Assembly (NCBI GenBank): GCA_030704615.1
Contig: CM060731.1
Span: 87,524,756 to 87,588,755, forward strand
Length of the DNA: 64,000 bases
Direction of reading: 5' to 3'
From: Takakia lepidozioides
Taxonomy: Eukaryota; Streptophyta; Takakiopsida; Takakiales; Takakiaceae
The position numbers were made by a program, and so were the translations under genes. Numbering within the stretch: position 1 is the stretch's first letter; every line of letters starts with the position of its first letter. The notes beneath the pieces were generated by a model, which saw only the letters and a program-made list of their open reading frames with translations, did no database searches and was not told where the DNA came from. This document shows, piece by piece, positions 33,240-45,844 of this stretch.

Positions 33240-34770
33240 AATATAAACAAAATGGTTGGAACAGTCGAAAGTGACAACAGTCAACGCCAGCGTCAAACTA
33301 AATCGTCGAAATTACATAGGGTGTGTTGTAGTGGTTGTTGATGATTGCCTTGGTTCATTTGTTGTGCGTTCATCCATCTTGGATGAACTAGGGCTTGGAA
33401 AATGGTCTGATTTTAGATGTGCGGTGTGTGCGCAGTACTTGCAGATTGGTTTAATGGTTTTACCCTTATCTTCCGCTGTCTTTTGGCAATCTGTTGGATT
33501 GCGCCGTTGTTCTCGCTCCCATCTTATGATCGATAGGTCGTGGTGCGCTGTTGCCATGGTCGGTTGGTTCATCTGGTTCGTACATCTCAGACTTCAGCAC
33601 GATGAGTGACTCGTTGGCTACTTTGTATTCGTTCAAGGTTCTGTAGGGCATGTGTGATGGCCACGGCTCTCCATACGGTATACGTGGTGGTAGTGCTGAC
33701 ATCGAAATTTGTGGTGGTTGAGACGCGGCTGTGCCCTGAACTTGTATTGCCACCTGTTTTAATACTTGCTGATCCACCGTGGTATCGTGATGATGTAAGG
33801 GGAAAACAGGTGATGAGAAACACACTTGGATTTCGCAAGTAGAGTATATAATGTGCAGGGGAAGGAGACAACAAGCAAAGAGGCGAGACGAATAGGATGA
33901 ACAGAAGAAGGGAATGAACGAAAGTGAAGAAGGATGAACGCAGATGAACGAAGCCGAGGATAAAGTCTTGGTTCACTTCATGGATCAGGATGGATGTAGT
34001 ATGATAGTCAGCATGGGGAGGATACATTCATCAAGTAAGACGTTGCTTGAGCGCCATGCCATGATGGATAAAGACACTGGATGAACCACGCACGAACAGA
34101 ATGGATGAACATAATAAACAGAATGCAAGCCATTGATCTGATATTGACCAACGGACGAGGGGACGCCGTTTTGTGACACTAAGGCGCATGACTAAGCAAA
34201 ACCATGTAATTAAGTTTTGGGCTCTTAAGATCTTATCAAGACGTGGATCAGGGCCACATGTCCATAACTTAGTGCTTAGTCAGCAGGCACGACCAGGGAA
34301 GGCTTAGCTGATTAGTAGATGCTGGGGCGGTGATTAGAAAGTTGGGACTTGGGAAAGGAGCGATTTCCAAGGACTGCTGCAGGGTACAAGGTAGCAGACA
34401 GAGATATTCAAAAAAACAATGGATAGAGAGACGATTCAAGTTAGAGAGGCGATTGAGACAGAGCAGAAGAAACATGGACTAGACTGAGTAGGTTTAGTGA
34501 AGTGATTAGTGAGATGCTTGTACAGTGTACAGAACGTGTTGATACCAGGCGGCCTTCATCGTAAGCCGTGTGATATAAAGAAGATAGACTGGACTTACGA
34601 AGAAAAGCATGTACAAGTTGAAACCAACGATCAAGAGAGTAATACTGGAGAACGTTTGAGGTGCAATAAGTGTAGGGAGAACGAAAAGAGACAAGATGAG
34701 GGTAGCTGGTCTGGATTGCAAGCAAAACCGATCTGTGCAGGCCCTGTAAATGACAGATCGAGATGATAGG
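33240..34770. other. Mixed spacer; possible weak gag remnant
   Basis: No intact gene. On the minus strand around 33430 a CKYCAHTAHLKSDHF string, after a Gln/Pro-rich stretch near 33740, might be a decayed zinc-knuckle region, but the match is weak. Bases 33880-33960 hold GGATGAACG-type simple words like those near 8 kb. Confidence 0.3.
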
Positions 34771-34779
34771 TAGAGATAT

Positions 34780-34869
34780 AACGTTCCCTTCTGATACTCT
34801 CTTCTTCCGTTGTTCTTGAATTCGTGCCATGTTATCCGCAACATCTGCTCTGACTTCTTCCAGATGCAA
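34780..34869 (-). pseudogene. Fragment of an A/B-like integrase C-terminus
   Basis: The minus strand reads LEEVRADVADNMARIQEQRK, close to the integrase C-terminal segment of elements A and B (VEEVRADAADNMTRIQMKRK). Nothing else of pol is next to it, so it is an isolated scrap of an older relative. Confidence 0.7.
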
Positions 34870-34889
34870 CGACGCAACCGCGTGAGCCT

Positions 34890-35040
34890 CGCGTGTGAGC
34901 GTGTGAGCGCACGCTCACACATTGGTGACGTGGGCGTACAATCAGGCCAGGTGACGTGGCGTGAGCATGACGTGGCGTGAGCGTGATGCCAGCAGGTTGC
35001 CATGGTGTCGAATGCTGACGTGGCGCCACGTCAGCATCCG
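34890..35040. repeat. Palindrome-rich segment with ACGT cores
   Basis: It contains an imperfect inverted repeat GTGTGAGCG...CGCTCACAC at about 34893-34920, repeated GTGACGTGGCGTGAGC words at 34951-34985, and a perfect 26-bp palindrome at 35012-35037 centred on TGACGTGGCGCCACGTCA. ACGT cores in TGACGTGG resemble plant bZIP binding sites, but a regulatory role here is speculation. Confidence 0.6.
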
Positions 35041-35604
35041 CCACGTCAACAGAAACATACGGCGCCTATACCCGAGGGTCCTATGACCGTGGGATGAACT
35101 TAGGCAACATGGAACCAAAATACCATCAAGAATACCATCAAAATACCCGAAATGGGAAATAAGCCTAAAACTGTGGCATCCATTCCACAACATTATGCAA
35201 TTACAATTGTAAGTTTTACAATAACAATTACAAGGAGGACAAAATAACCTCATAAGGCTCCATAGAGGCTGACCCAGGAAGACCCTGCTTCCTCCCCAAA
35301 TAATGAAGAGAAGAGGGATCACGGTATCAAAAAGAAGCCTGCAGTACATAGCGACACACCAAAGATACACGGTAGACTGAGATGGAAGACCAGGAAAATA
35401 ACATCCAACCAGAGGCACATCTGCAAACACCTTCCCCCAACCATGCGGAATGCCTTACGGGACAGAGACAAAAGGTCTGAGTGGATTGAGCTTACAAGTT
35501 TAGCAGAAGATGGTTTCCCCTCAAAGCCAGGAGCCTATCTTGACGTCCAAAGGTGCCATGATGCATGAGTTCTAAGAACTTGCCACACAGACCACTTGCT
35601 ATTT
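35041..35604. other. Spacer between palindromes and truncated chromovirus
   Basis: No gene recognised. At 35604 it joins chromovirus C' abruptly, inside the codon run for PTNSK of the integrase C-terminal region. Confidence 0.5.
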
Positions 35605-38600
35605 GTCGGCAGCTCCAATTCATACACATCCTCATTCATAACCTTCCGAATGCGAAAGGGAGGTACGAACTTCGGACTCACTTCCGGAGGTAGTCGAAAA
35701 TTCTTGATGTTCAACCAGACCTCTGTGCCTGCCTCAAACTTCACTTCCCTCCGCTTCCGATTCGCCTGCCTTTCATACCGTTTCCTAGCTTTGGCAATGT
35801 TGTACTTTGCGAGCTTCAACAAACGCTCGCGTTCTTCCAGTACCGCCGCTACTGCCGGTTCTTCGACGTCCTGGGCGGCCCAACTTGTCGGCACCAGAGG
35901 GGCTTTTCCATAGACCAATACGAAAGGGGAAACTCCCGTTGCGGAGTGTTCTGTGTTATTATAACAGAACTCTGCCGCGTCTAAGTGTTCCACCCAGTCT
36001 GTTTGGTCTGCCGACACGTAATTCCGCAAGATCTGCTTCACTACGGAATTCACCCTTTGTGTTTGGCCGTCGGTCGTAGGTCGGAAGGCGGTGCTCATCT
36101 TCAGCCTCATCCCCATCTTCTTCCAAAGTGCTCTCCAGAATTTACTCGTAAACTTTGGATCGTGGTCCGAGACAATATCCTTCGGGACTCCATGATGCTT
36201 TAAGACGTGGGCGAAGTAAAGTCGCCCTGTCTCCTGCGCCGTTGCTGTCTCCTTGGTGGGGATGAAATGGCCCATTTTACTGAATCTATCTACCACCACC
36301 ATGATTACATCGAATCCTTTTGACAGCGGCATAGCAGTCATGAAATCCATTGAGACGCTTTCCCAAGTCCCCTCTGGAATCGGCAAGGGTTGTAACAGCC
36401 CCGCTTGCTTTTTGTACTCGCTCCGGTTTTGTTGGCATGTGGTGCATGTCTTGACATACTCCTCTGCCTCCTCCCTCAGTTTGGGCCAGAAATACTCTTT
36501 CTTCAAGAGTGCCGCAGTGCGCTTGGCTCCGCCATGGCCCGCAAGCGGGCTATCATGGCATTCTCTCAAGAGGCTATCTCTGATCCCTCCCTTCGGCACG
36601 TAGAGACGTTTTTGCTTATACCGGAGCAGTCCATTTTGCAAGTGGAACTGCGATTTAACCCCCATCCTCAAGTCCTGCATCACGGACTTTGCCAGCTCAT
36701 CCTTCCGGCAAGCCTTCCGGATCTTCCTTTGGAGCGCCGTCTCGCCCTTGTACACCAACAAGAGTTGCTGCTTTCTACTTAAAGCATCGGCCACCACGTT
36801 GTCTCGTCCCGGTTTGTACTGGATATCCACGTCGAACACCGCCAAAGTATCTTGCCACCTAAGTTGTTTTGGGGACAACTTGGGCTGCGTGGCAAAATAC
36901 TTCACCGTGACATTGTCCGTGAACACCTTCACTGGGTTGGAACCAACATAGTGGCGCCAGAGCTCAAGACAGTGCACCACCGCCTTCATCTCTTTCTCGT
37001 GCGTCGGCCATCGTCGCTCCACTTCATTCAGTTTCTTACTTTCGTAAGCCACTGGACGTCCATCTTGCATCAGCACACCACCAATCGCGAAGTCCGACGC
37101 ATCTGTATGTATTTCAAACGGACGATCGAACTCCGGGATTTTCAAGACTGGAGCTTCCGCCATCCGGTGCTTCAATTCAGCAAAAGCTTGGCCACAAAAG
37201 GTGTTCCATGCCCAGACTTTAGATTTACACAGAAGGTCTGACAGCGGCCCCGCGATTTTGGCGAAATTTCTCACATACTTCCGGTAATAGGAGGCGAGTC
37301 CTAGGAAGGATCGCACTCCCGGGACCGAAGTCGGAGGCTCCCAGTCCAAAATTGCCCTCACCTTCCTGTCATCCATTTTGATCCCATCCTGTGTAATCAC
37401 ATGCCCCAAGAACTCCACTTTCGTGACCCCGAATTCGCACTTTGAAGCTTTGGCGTACAGCTTCCCTTCCCGCAACTTTTGGAACACCCTTTTGAGGTGC
37501 TCCAGGTGCCCCTCCTTTGTTTTCGAGTACACCAAGATGTCGTCGATGTACACGATCACAAAGTCATCCAACCACTCCTGAAAAAGGCTGTTCATCAGCG
37601 TGCTAAAGGTCGCAGGTGCATTGGTGAGCTCAAAAGGCATCACCAAGAACTCATATGAACCATACCTTGTCCTGCACGCGGTCTTCTCCTCATCTCCTTC
37701 CGCCACCCAAATTTGGTGATAGCCGGAGCGCAAGTCGATCCGGCTGAAATACTTCGCTCCTGCCAACCGATTGAAGAGGTCGTCAATCCTTGGCAAAGGG
37801 TACCGGTTTTTGATAGTCACCTTATTCAGAGCCCTGTAATCGACACACATCCGCAGCGTCCCATCCTTCTTGTCTGCAAATAGCACCGGGGCTCCGTAAG
37901 GTGACTTACTCGGCCGGATGTACCCCTTTGACATTAGATCCTTGAGCTGAGTCTTCAGTTCGACCAACTCTCTGTGGCTCAACCGGTAGGGCGCCTTGGC
38001 AGGCGGTTCCGATCTCGGTATCACCTCAATCTTGTGGTCAACTCCTCTTCGCGGTGGCAAGCCGCTTGGTAAATCCTCCGGCATCACATCCTGGTATTTC
38101 TCCAAAATCCCCTTGATCCAATCTGGGCTCGGCTCCCCATCGCCTTCTCCTTTCACTTCTCTAATGTAAAGCAAAAATTGGGGCTCGTGTGCCTCCTCCA
38201 CGGCCCATTCCTTTGCTGACAGAAGGTTTATTCACCCTCCCACGGATTTGGGCTTTTCCGACACTCGTAAAACCTCGCCACCATTCCCACATGGCAACGT
38301 GACTACTCTCTTGCGGCCATCTATGACTGCTCCGGATTTGCTCGAAAAGGTCATCCCCAAAATGAGATCCACTCCATCGATCTCGCAGATGGTGAAGTTC
38401 TCACGTCCCCCCCAACTCCCCAGTTGAAGAGGAACATCAAACGCCAACCTTGTCGCCAACTGAGGTTCTCCTTTGGCAGAGCGCACCTCAATAGAGGCCC
38501 CCACGTCACTTGTCGGGAGTCCCAACTTTCGCGCCATCGCCGGCGTCATGAAGGAGTGCGACGCTCCTGTGTCCACCAACAACGACACGTTAGTTCCGGA

Positions 38601-38753
38601 TATTATCCCATCCACGAACAATAACTGACTCCCTTTACGCAGGGCGCCAGTTTCCTGATACAACTCACAAGAATAGTTGCCTACCTTGCAAGTCCTGGCA
38701 ACCACCGCTTCCACCAAGCGACTGATGGTATCTTCCGACAGCTCCGTGGTTGC
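35605..38753 (-). pseudogene. pol: Truncated Ty3 chromovirus C' (protease to integrase)
   Basis: The minus-strand pol is nearly identical to element D. Protease [12 protein letters not shown] lies near 38580, reverse transcriptase with YIDDILVYS near 37540, RNase H near 37100, and integrase blocks at 36500-36050. The upstream end (38753) is cut by the LTR of element B, at the point equivalent to 25053 in D. The downstream end (35605) equals about 28225 in D, so the chromodomain and 3' LTR are gone. CGA has become TGA in the frame before EEAHEP (about 38232). Gag and the 5' LTR should lie beyond the right edge of the window, on the far side of B. Confidence 0.93.
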
Positions 38754-39738
38754 TGTTAAAGGACTGTCGGGGACTTAGACACTTATACGGGATCTGTAGG
38801 GTACCCTTAATTTTTGCACAGACTGAGACCAACAGGAGCCTTAGGGGTGACAGCAACGCACTGTAGAGGGGGGTTACACAGCCCGTCACAGTCGTCACAG
38901 TCGTCACAGCCGACACAGCCAACACAGCCCGTCACAGCCGACACAGCCAACACAGCCCGTCACAATCGTCACAGCAGACACAGCCGACACAGCCGACACA
39001 GCCCGGCACAGCCACACAGCCAGTCACAGCCCGACACAGCCAAACACAGTCGCACAGCCAGTCACAGCCCGTCACAGTTTCACACAGCCAGTCACAGCTT
39101 GACACAGCTGTCACGATCATAGGGAACGAAGAGTAGGACAGGGAACGACTGTGGGGAACAACACCTGCAAAGGGAACATGTTAGTTCACAGACACGGTTA
39201 GTGAGGGAAACGGTTAGAACCGCGGATAGGAAGATAAAGGGAGAAACGGGGAATTGAGGGACATCATTCGGAGGAGGGACTTCTTGGTGATAGAGGAGAG
39301 GGGATCGGGCAGAGATGAAGAACGGAAGTGAAGATAGAGAGATGATGAGTAGATGCTTGATATATGCAAGGCTGTAATGATATTGTAGAGTAGATTAGAG
39401 ACACAATGGCTTCGGCCTGATACCTGATAAATCATAATCGGATACTTTTACGATACAATCACACTGTGTAGAGAGATCTCAGTGAAGCTGTGGAATGAAT
39501 GGATGAGTTGATGGAATCCAATAGATTGATAAAGCAAACTGATACTTAATTATCAATGGTAAGATAGTTAACATGAATACCAAAAGGGAAACAAATAGGA
39601 AACACCCCCATGATACACTAGCTGTAGGTCATGACTGATTGTTCTGCGCGGGCTGAGTACTTAGAGATTTCCAACTCTTCAATCTTGGAGTTTCCGCCTC
39701 GAATAGCGAAGGGATGGGTGAGTAAAAGCCGCGCGACA
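38754..39738 (+). repeat. 5' LTR of element B
   Basis: Begins TGTTAAAGGACTGTCGGGGA and ends GCCGCGCGACA. It contains the CACAGC minisatellite at about 38875-39115. It matches the LTRs of element A closely, including the long AT-rich part after the minisatellite. Confidence 0.95.
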
Positions 39739-40326
39739 TTTGGCGACCATACTGGGGAACTGAGACATGAACAACCAGATGTGACAGGCATCTGGTGGGA
39801 TCATGGTGGTTGGACCATTAAAGAATTTGAAGTGAATCAAATTCCCTGTGGAACGAAGGAAGAAAGATTGTCCAAACAATTCTTTCAAAGGTTCTTGGAA
39901 TTGCCAGACGGTTGTAAAGAAAATATTCTTAAGCGAGTGCATGATGCTGATCCAGAATGGGGTCTGGAGAAAGGAGTGATAAAGATTTATCAGGTAGCCT
40001 GTAGAGGAAGAGCACGTTGGTTACCAACATTGGTTTATGTGATAGCATTGCTATCCATTAAACGAGTAGAGTTTGAAGGCTGGGAAGAAAGAAAGGTGAA
40101 TGTTTATACTCATATGCATGAAGAGCTTGTACTGGTAAAGAATTGGATTCCAAAGGATATTTTGTGGATCAAACTCACACCAAGAACAGCTTTTCAGACT
40201 TGTTTGCCATATGGTTATATGGTAACGGAGACTTCAAGTATAACCAAGGATGCATTGAAGCTTGAAAGAAACCCAGGCATATATGAGAGATATTACAGAA
40301 GAGAGTTTTGGTTATTGCCACATTAA
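39631..40326 (+). CDS. ORF0 of element B, upstream of gag (unknown function)
   Basis: This 231-codon frame is open throughout and almost identical to that of element A at 20492-21187. It starts inside the LTR, crosses the primer site at 39741, and ends 21 bp before the gag ATG at 40348. Recognisable blocks are GIWWDHGGWTIKEFEVNQIP, HDADPEWGLEKGVIKIYQVA and WIPKDILWIKLTPRTAF. While gag and pol next to it carry several stops and indels, this frame has none, which suggests either constraint in the source element or chance. The domain was not recognised. Confidence 0.6.
   Translation: MTDCSARAEYLEISNSSILEFPPRIAKGWVSKSRATFGDHTGELRHEQPDVTGIWWDHGGWTIKEFEVNQIPCGTKEERLSKQFFQRFLELPDGCKENILKRVHDADPEWGLEKGVIKIYQVACRGRARWLPTLVYVIALLSIKRVEFEGWEERKVNVYTHMHEELVLVKNWIPKDILWIKLTPRTAFQTCLPYGYMVTETSSITKDALKLERNPGIYERYYRREFWLLPH
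39741..39757 (+). promoter_or_regulatory. Candidate primer binding site of element B
   Basis: TGGCGACCATACTGGGG begins two bases after the LTR end and is identical to the site in element A. Confidence 0.65.
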
Positions 40327-40347
40327 AAGAAATGAAAGACATGGGAC

Positions 40348-41569
40348 ATGAGTGATGAAAGAGAAGCTAGACGTCAGAGATATTCAGCAAAAAGAGAAAG
40401 CTATCTGAAAGCTAATTATCCATATCTTTGGGAGAGAGGAATAGACATAGGGGAATCATCTGGACCTCTCACACCATTAAGATCAAAGAGTGCATCACCT
40501 ATACCGGAAGAACTAGAGTTGGATGCCACTCCTTCTGTTTCTTTGCAAGAAAGATTAAGGGAATTGGTACAGGAAGAAGATCAATCACGAGGTGAAAGAT
40601 CTGAGGTACATCCTTGGATAAAAGACTTGACAGAAATCTTTGATAAGAGTTGGCATGGAACACCAAAAGCAGGAACTCCAGTTTCTGAAGCAGAAGGTGA
40701 AGAAGGAGAAGAGGATGTGGCAGAGCCAACGGAGAGTTCAGACTCTCCAACACCATTACAGTTGAGTTACATGAGTGAAGAAGAAACCCAAGGGCAGAAC
40801 TTGGAGGATGAAAACAGAGAGGAGAAATTAGAAGAGGAAGAATATGAAGAAGTAGACCCAACAGCTGAGGTTGAGACTACAACCAGGACATCCCAACCCG
40901 TTGGACCTGGATCAAGTGGAGCACTTGGATCATAGGCCAACGAAGGTGTCGGCTCAGGGGGATCAGGCGGGCTGCCTGGATCTGGCTCTGGGGGACAGGG
41001 AGTGTGGGAAGTAGTGCAACTGAAGCTGGGAATACTGTGAATATCGTGGGGCCAGAAGCAAGGAGTGCTCAAGGGCCACCACTTGGTGGAAGATCCACCA
41101 CAAAAACAACAGGTCCAGAAGGACCAGCACCAGCAAGGGTGCCAGCACCTGTCAGTGGGCAGAAGGTAGGGCCACAAATGGCGTTGCAACCAACACGGGC
41201 AAAACCACCCTTTCCAATATATTCAGGAAAAGGGGATCCCGATGTACACATTAGCCAATTTGAGCACATGTGTATAGTGAACAATGAGAATGGCGATGAT
41301 GCCAAGATGAGACTGTTTCCTTGTTCACTTATCAAGAAAGCAAGTGAATGGTATGCAAGATTCCCTGATAATCATTTCCTAACCTGGAATGGCTTGAATA
41401 CAACATTTCGAAATAGGTTCAGGACAAGTAAAACTGAGGATGAAGTGTATGGAAGTTCAAAACAGCTGAAGCAAAAGAAGCATGAAACTGTTGAAGAGTA
41501 TATGGAGAAGATGGAATTGATGATGAAAAAGCTGGCTGCAGTACCAGCGCCCGGGTTATAGAAGACTTT
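40348..41569 (+). pseudogene. gag: gag of element B, N-terminal and capsid part (interrupted)
   Basis: It starts MSDEREARRQRYSAKRESYL like element A. A CAG to TAG change ends the frame at 40933-40935, one G is missing from a G run near 40988, and another CAG to TAG change stops the capsid frame at 41559-41561. The capsid sequence then runs into the DNA transposon after GAAGACTTTGTTTGTGAG. The rest of gag continues at 54160. Confidence 0.9.
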
Positions 41570-41578
41570 GTTTGTGAG
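41570..41578. other. Target-site duplication of the DNA transposon, left copy
   Basis: GTTTGTGAG directly precedes the transposon's left end and recurs at 54160-54168 directly after the right end. In element A the unbroken gag reads TTTGTGAGTGGACT at this place, which confirms the insertion site. Nine bases is the usual duplication size for Mutator-like elements. Confidence 0.95.
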
Positions 41579-41635
41579 GAGGTTTGCTATTTCATGAGCA
41601 TGAGCGGCATGAGCGGCATGAGCGGCATGAGCAGA
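41579..41635. repeat. Left terminal inverted repeat with AGCGGCATG short repeats
   Basis: GAGGTTTGCTATTTCATGAG is followed by four copies of GCGGCATGA-type units. The first 21 bases match the reverse complement of the right end at 18 positions. The short repeats GAGCATGAGCGGC also occur at the right end in another order. Confidence 0.9.
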
Positions 41636-41824
41636 GTAGTAACACAATCGGTTTTCATGAGCAGAAGTACAAATTTTGAAAATAAAAAACAATAAAAAAT
41701 AATAATTTAATGCAATGTGTCAGGAAAAACAAATATATTATTCGGCCCCTTGAAGGAAAAATTGCACTTTTGACAGTTGTGCTCATGAAATTTCGTCTTC
41801 CGCTCATGCCAATTCCCAGCGACA

Positions 41825-42190
41825 TGTGCAAATATGGCGCCGAATTTCGCGGTAATAGGGTCCGTAACCTGAAAAAACGGCGACGTATTTCGCGGCAATA
41901 GGTCTCTCTGGCGAAAAATGGTGCCGAATTCCACGGCTATAGGTCCCCTCATGACAGGTAATTCGGCGCCATTTTTCCAGTGCATGTTCGGACTTAGCCA
42001 GTTTTCGGCCCAAAAAAGAGAAATTCGGCGCCATTTTTCCAGACACGGTACCAGTGCATGTTGGGACTTAGCCAGTTTTCGGCCCCAAAAAGAGAAATTC
42101 GGCGCCATTTTCCCAAACACAGGTACCAGTGCATGTTGGGACTTAGCGAGTTTTCGGCCCCAAAAGAGAAATTCGGCGCCATTTTTCCAG
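41825..42190. repeat. Left subterminal array with GAAATTCGGCGCCATTTT
   Basis: Three well-kept units of about 75 bp (about 41960-42190) contain GAAATTCGGCGCCATTTTTC and GGGACTTAGCCAGTTTTCGG. Related, looser units begin at 41825. The same two words build the array inside an intron at 51035-51575. Confidence 0.85.
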
Positions 42191-42346
42191 AAATGGCCCC
42201 ACAACTGCTTCTGTTGGATCTCAGTTTGAATGGAATATTGTCTCATTCCAGGAGTTTTGGGGTGCATTTCATTACACTGCAAAAAAAAAGTCTGATACAG
42301 CAAAATGCATTTGAAAATATCCATATGGAGGATTCCGTTTGCCCCA

Positions 42347-45300
42347 TCAATGATTTCTGGAATCCCTAAGGAGGAGTTTGTGCAGCTCGTTCACGCTCAA
42401 CGCCGGTGCATGAATAAAGTCATCAATAGTCACGTTCATCCTCAACCTCTTCAGGTAAATGTAATACAGATGCTTGCACGGATAATACTTCGAACCCTTC
42501 TTTGCTTCCATCAACGAGAAGTCCGTACAGTTGCAAGTCGGCTCCACTCCAATCGTAATTGTGTATACATCGTCGCGTACAGCCGAGCCGGCCGTTGCCA
42601 TCCGATACACACGCCCAAGGCCGGGTGGGGGTACGTCCACGGAGCTCTGAATAGTGCAAGCCATCCCAAGAGCATTGGCAATCCGAGTCTCATTCAACTT
42701 GTTGGGAGGGTGTCGTCTCTTCACTCTTCCGAATCGCATTGTGGGATGTGCAGAATTGTCCAATCCGTCTCTACTGGACCGAGCAGTCTGCAATGGCTGG
42801 GTCTGAGGAACCGGAAATGCGTGGGCCGGGATGTCTGTGCGTTGCACCATTCGAAATCCTGCTGCAGATAGAGCATCCGCCTCATTCTGAGAGAGGCTGC
42901 AACCCGGTGCAACAGGCCAGACGCCCGGAGGCTCCGGCATTCCCTGAATCCCGTACTTGGGCTTGCCAAATACACAGGTCATTATGTCGTGCCTACAGAA
43001 CCAAAATGTCTGCGTTGTGGCGTGAGCAAATGTGGGAGTCAAAAATCTGCCGCTGAAACAAGGTGCAGGTACAGCACCGTGTGGGTTCCTCCGAATCATC
43101 TCACCACAGCGTGCTCTCGTATCCACCCGGATGGCGCAACACTTCCCTCGAAATGCCGGCAATGTCCTCGCAATTCTCCACTGTGACTCCGACACTCTTG
43201 TCTCTACAATGGGAATGTTGTATTGCTTTACTACAGATGGCTCGTTATGTTGCCGGGGCACGCGCCCTGTGCTCAAAGGAGATGGCGATCTTGAACGTGC
43301 AGGACTTCCGGTGCTCGACGAGACCTCCTCGGACAACATCACCGGACCACGAGGGAGCGTGCGAATATTCTTGTCAGCTCGCCATGAATCCTCTTCTCCG
43401 CCAGGTGCCTCGTCAAGTCTTCGTCTCACTGGACGGGTATGAACATCTCCTTCCAAATGTTGGCCTCTTCGCAGCAATGGCGTGTCCCGAAGGCCCTCTG
43501 TTTCCCTTTCAAGAACTCGTTGTACCTGCATTGCTGCATAATTGACCTCACAATGTCCTCCGTTGTGGCAGTGAGGATGTCCACCAGATGCGCCGCAGAG
43601 GAGGCACGCCAGGAAGAGTGCACTGATTCGGCCATGTTTGTCGTGGGCATGTCGGTGTCGGAGTCGAGACACATTTCCTGCACAAGCACATGTTGAGGTT
43701 ACAAGCAAGTTACAAATATGGCCAAGAATAATATCCAACGGGACGCGAATTCGTGCAACTCACCTCCCGCATATAGTCGCCGAACTGGAGGAAACGATAA
43801 TGCCACCATGCTAGCCAACTGACCATTGCTCCTTCGTCTGATTTCCTTACAGCACCTGACGATGTCCACCAAGCCCGTATGCATGCAAACTGTGTCTCTG
43901 CATCATCCAAGCGCGCTTCCACGCAAGGCACATGGAACGGTGCTCCTCTCTGAAATCTGGCGCCACGAGCCTGGTTGTGTACTGCGAAAGGCTCTGCAGA
44001 AAATGGAACCCACAAGATCTCTCCTTGCCTTCCATGGGAACATTGGGGTCTTGCCCGTACACCCTTCGGATGGCAGCCCAATTTGCTTGTGCGTTGTCCG
44101 CCATGAAACCACGGAAATTGGGAGGGGGCAATCCCGCCTTGGCCATCTGTTCGTTTATTCCCTGCCAAAGAAGCATCTCCGATTGTGTGTCCTCTCCTTT
44201 CATCTCACAAATAGCAATTGTCATTAGCATCCTGCAGTGGGTGTCATAGACATGTGCACCCATTGTCACCCACTGGTGATTTGTAATTCGCTTGATATGG
44301 TCGAACATGACCCAACTGTTTGACAAGTTCCCACTCGTCATCCTGTCGACCAGTTCGACGCCACTGCCAGGTCCACACGTGGACATTTTGAATACGAAAC
44401 AACGATCTGCCTCAGTCCCTTGTCCTGGAAACCTACTTCCATGAATGTAGTCATATCCACATCGTCGCTTCACCTCCAGAATGGAGTGCATATCCGAGCC
44501 ACGCCCAATTTTCTGTTTGCATGAGACAATGTGGTTTCGGACATTCGGTGAACATACGTGGGACACCGACTCCAGCAATGCCTCCATTTCCTTCTCGTCG
44601 AGAGGAACTCTATCGGAGCCGTCTTCCGACATAATTCTGGCCAATGCCATCTTATGGGCGGCTTGGAGCTGTATCTGTTTGGGTTTGGCACCCGGTCTCA
44701 ACTTAACCTCCTCCTGAACGAGCTGCTCTGCTTCGTGGGCAGCCTCCCGCGAGTTCCCCCTCGCCAATTTGTGACAATGGGAACCAACGTGTATGCAAGC
44801 TCGGGTGAGGTCAGGGAAACGGTGCAACACATAGAACTGCTTGGCATTACAAACAGACATGCAGTGTGGTGGTTCTTTGCAATGCGCACACTTAAATGTG
44901 GAGTTCGGAACCTTCTCCTGAGCTCGAAATGGTTGGTGAGCTGTGCCTGTCCAATCGGTCTCGTTCCTGTGACCTCTGGATTTAAAGTGGAAGCAAGTTG
45001 GGGAGAAATACCGCAACGCGCCCGCACAAACAACGTAGCGCACCCGCACACCATCAAGCATCTTCATGCTGGTGGTTTTGGTAACGCACCAAGGATGACC
45101 GTCATGTTTTCTATCCATATCTGTCAACATTCCGGACGCCCTCGAGTAGTCCGCCCGAGGAGGGAACTCAAAGAAGATATTACCGTCGACGTCGGCGGGA
45201 AGGCATGTAACCGATTTAATTGCGAACTTGCTGTAGTCCAGCCCGGCCAGCTCCGACCGGTGTCCCTCCAGGTGAAGCCCTCGCAGAATTTCTAGAATAG

Positions 45301-45844
45301 ATCGAACTGCGGTGCTCGTGCTGGGAATATGACTCCCTCCTCCACTGACGTCCATTGAGGACTTGCCTGATCTCCAGGACGACCTCGGAACTTCCATGAC
45401 CTCGTCTGAGTCGGACAGGTTGTGAACAACCCGGTTCTCGGTCGTCTTCATGGATGGGTTCGGCTCTGGATTTACTTCGTTGCGGACTTCTCTCTTTGAG
45501 GTACCCACTCTCTGATTCGCGGATTGTTTCGTGGAAGGCGCCAGGATAGACGGTGCATTTGGCGGGCAAATGAAGTCCCCAACAGCCCTGTATATGACGC
45601 TGTCCGATGGTGGAACTCGCCATTCCCTGCCATCGCCGAAATCATCGTGGAGCACAACAATACTCTCGACAACAAGGCCGTTTGAGTCCTTCCTTTCCTC
45701 CTCCAAAAAAACCGACCCCGGTTTCAGGTGGTATCGAACGCACAGATATTTCTCCATCACCCGGCAGGTGTCCCCTCTGCACGGAAATGAAGCTCTATGC
45801 TCGTGAGGAGGGCAGTACACTGTAGCGCTCGGGTTTTCCGCCAT
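42347..45844 (-). pseudogene. MULE-like transposase with SWIM-type zinc finger (frame breaks)
   Basis: It would cut and move the element by recognising its termini. I chose ATG at 45844 (CCCATGGCG); the frame is open further 5' but without another ATG. About 666 codons run to 43847. Residues 530-615 hold a catalytic-type series: VYDTHCRMLMTIAICEM, then FMADNAQANW, then CGFHF, the C-x-x-H arrangement seen after the second Asp of MULE transposases. A frame change near 43915 leads to RLDDAETQFACIRAWW and VSWLAWWHYRFLQFGDYM. An 86-bp intron follows (43678-43763, GTGAGT...GTGCAG), then MPTTNMAESVHSSWRASSAA. Another frame change near 43430 leads to the C-terminus with CNCTDFS...YPCKHL (about 42500), a SWIM-type finger. 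The stop is at 42347. The two frame breaks may be true lesions or missed introns. Confidence 0.82.

Noticed and set aside
33256-33609. 117-codon plus-strand frame with hydrophobic stretches
   Set aside because: No recognisable domain; the opposite strand has a similarly weak gag-like reading, so neither is called as a gene.
42347-42871. Plus-strand open frame opposite the transposase C-terminus
   Set aside because: Antisense shadow of the SWIM-finger coding region, which has the recognisable motif.
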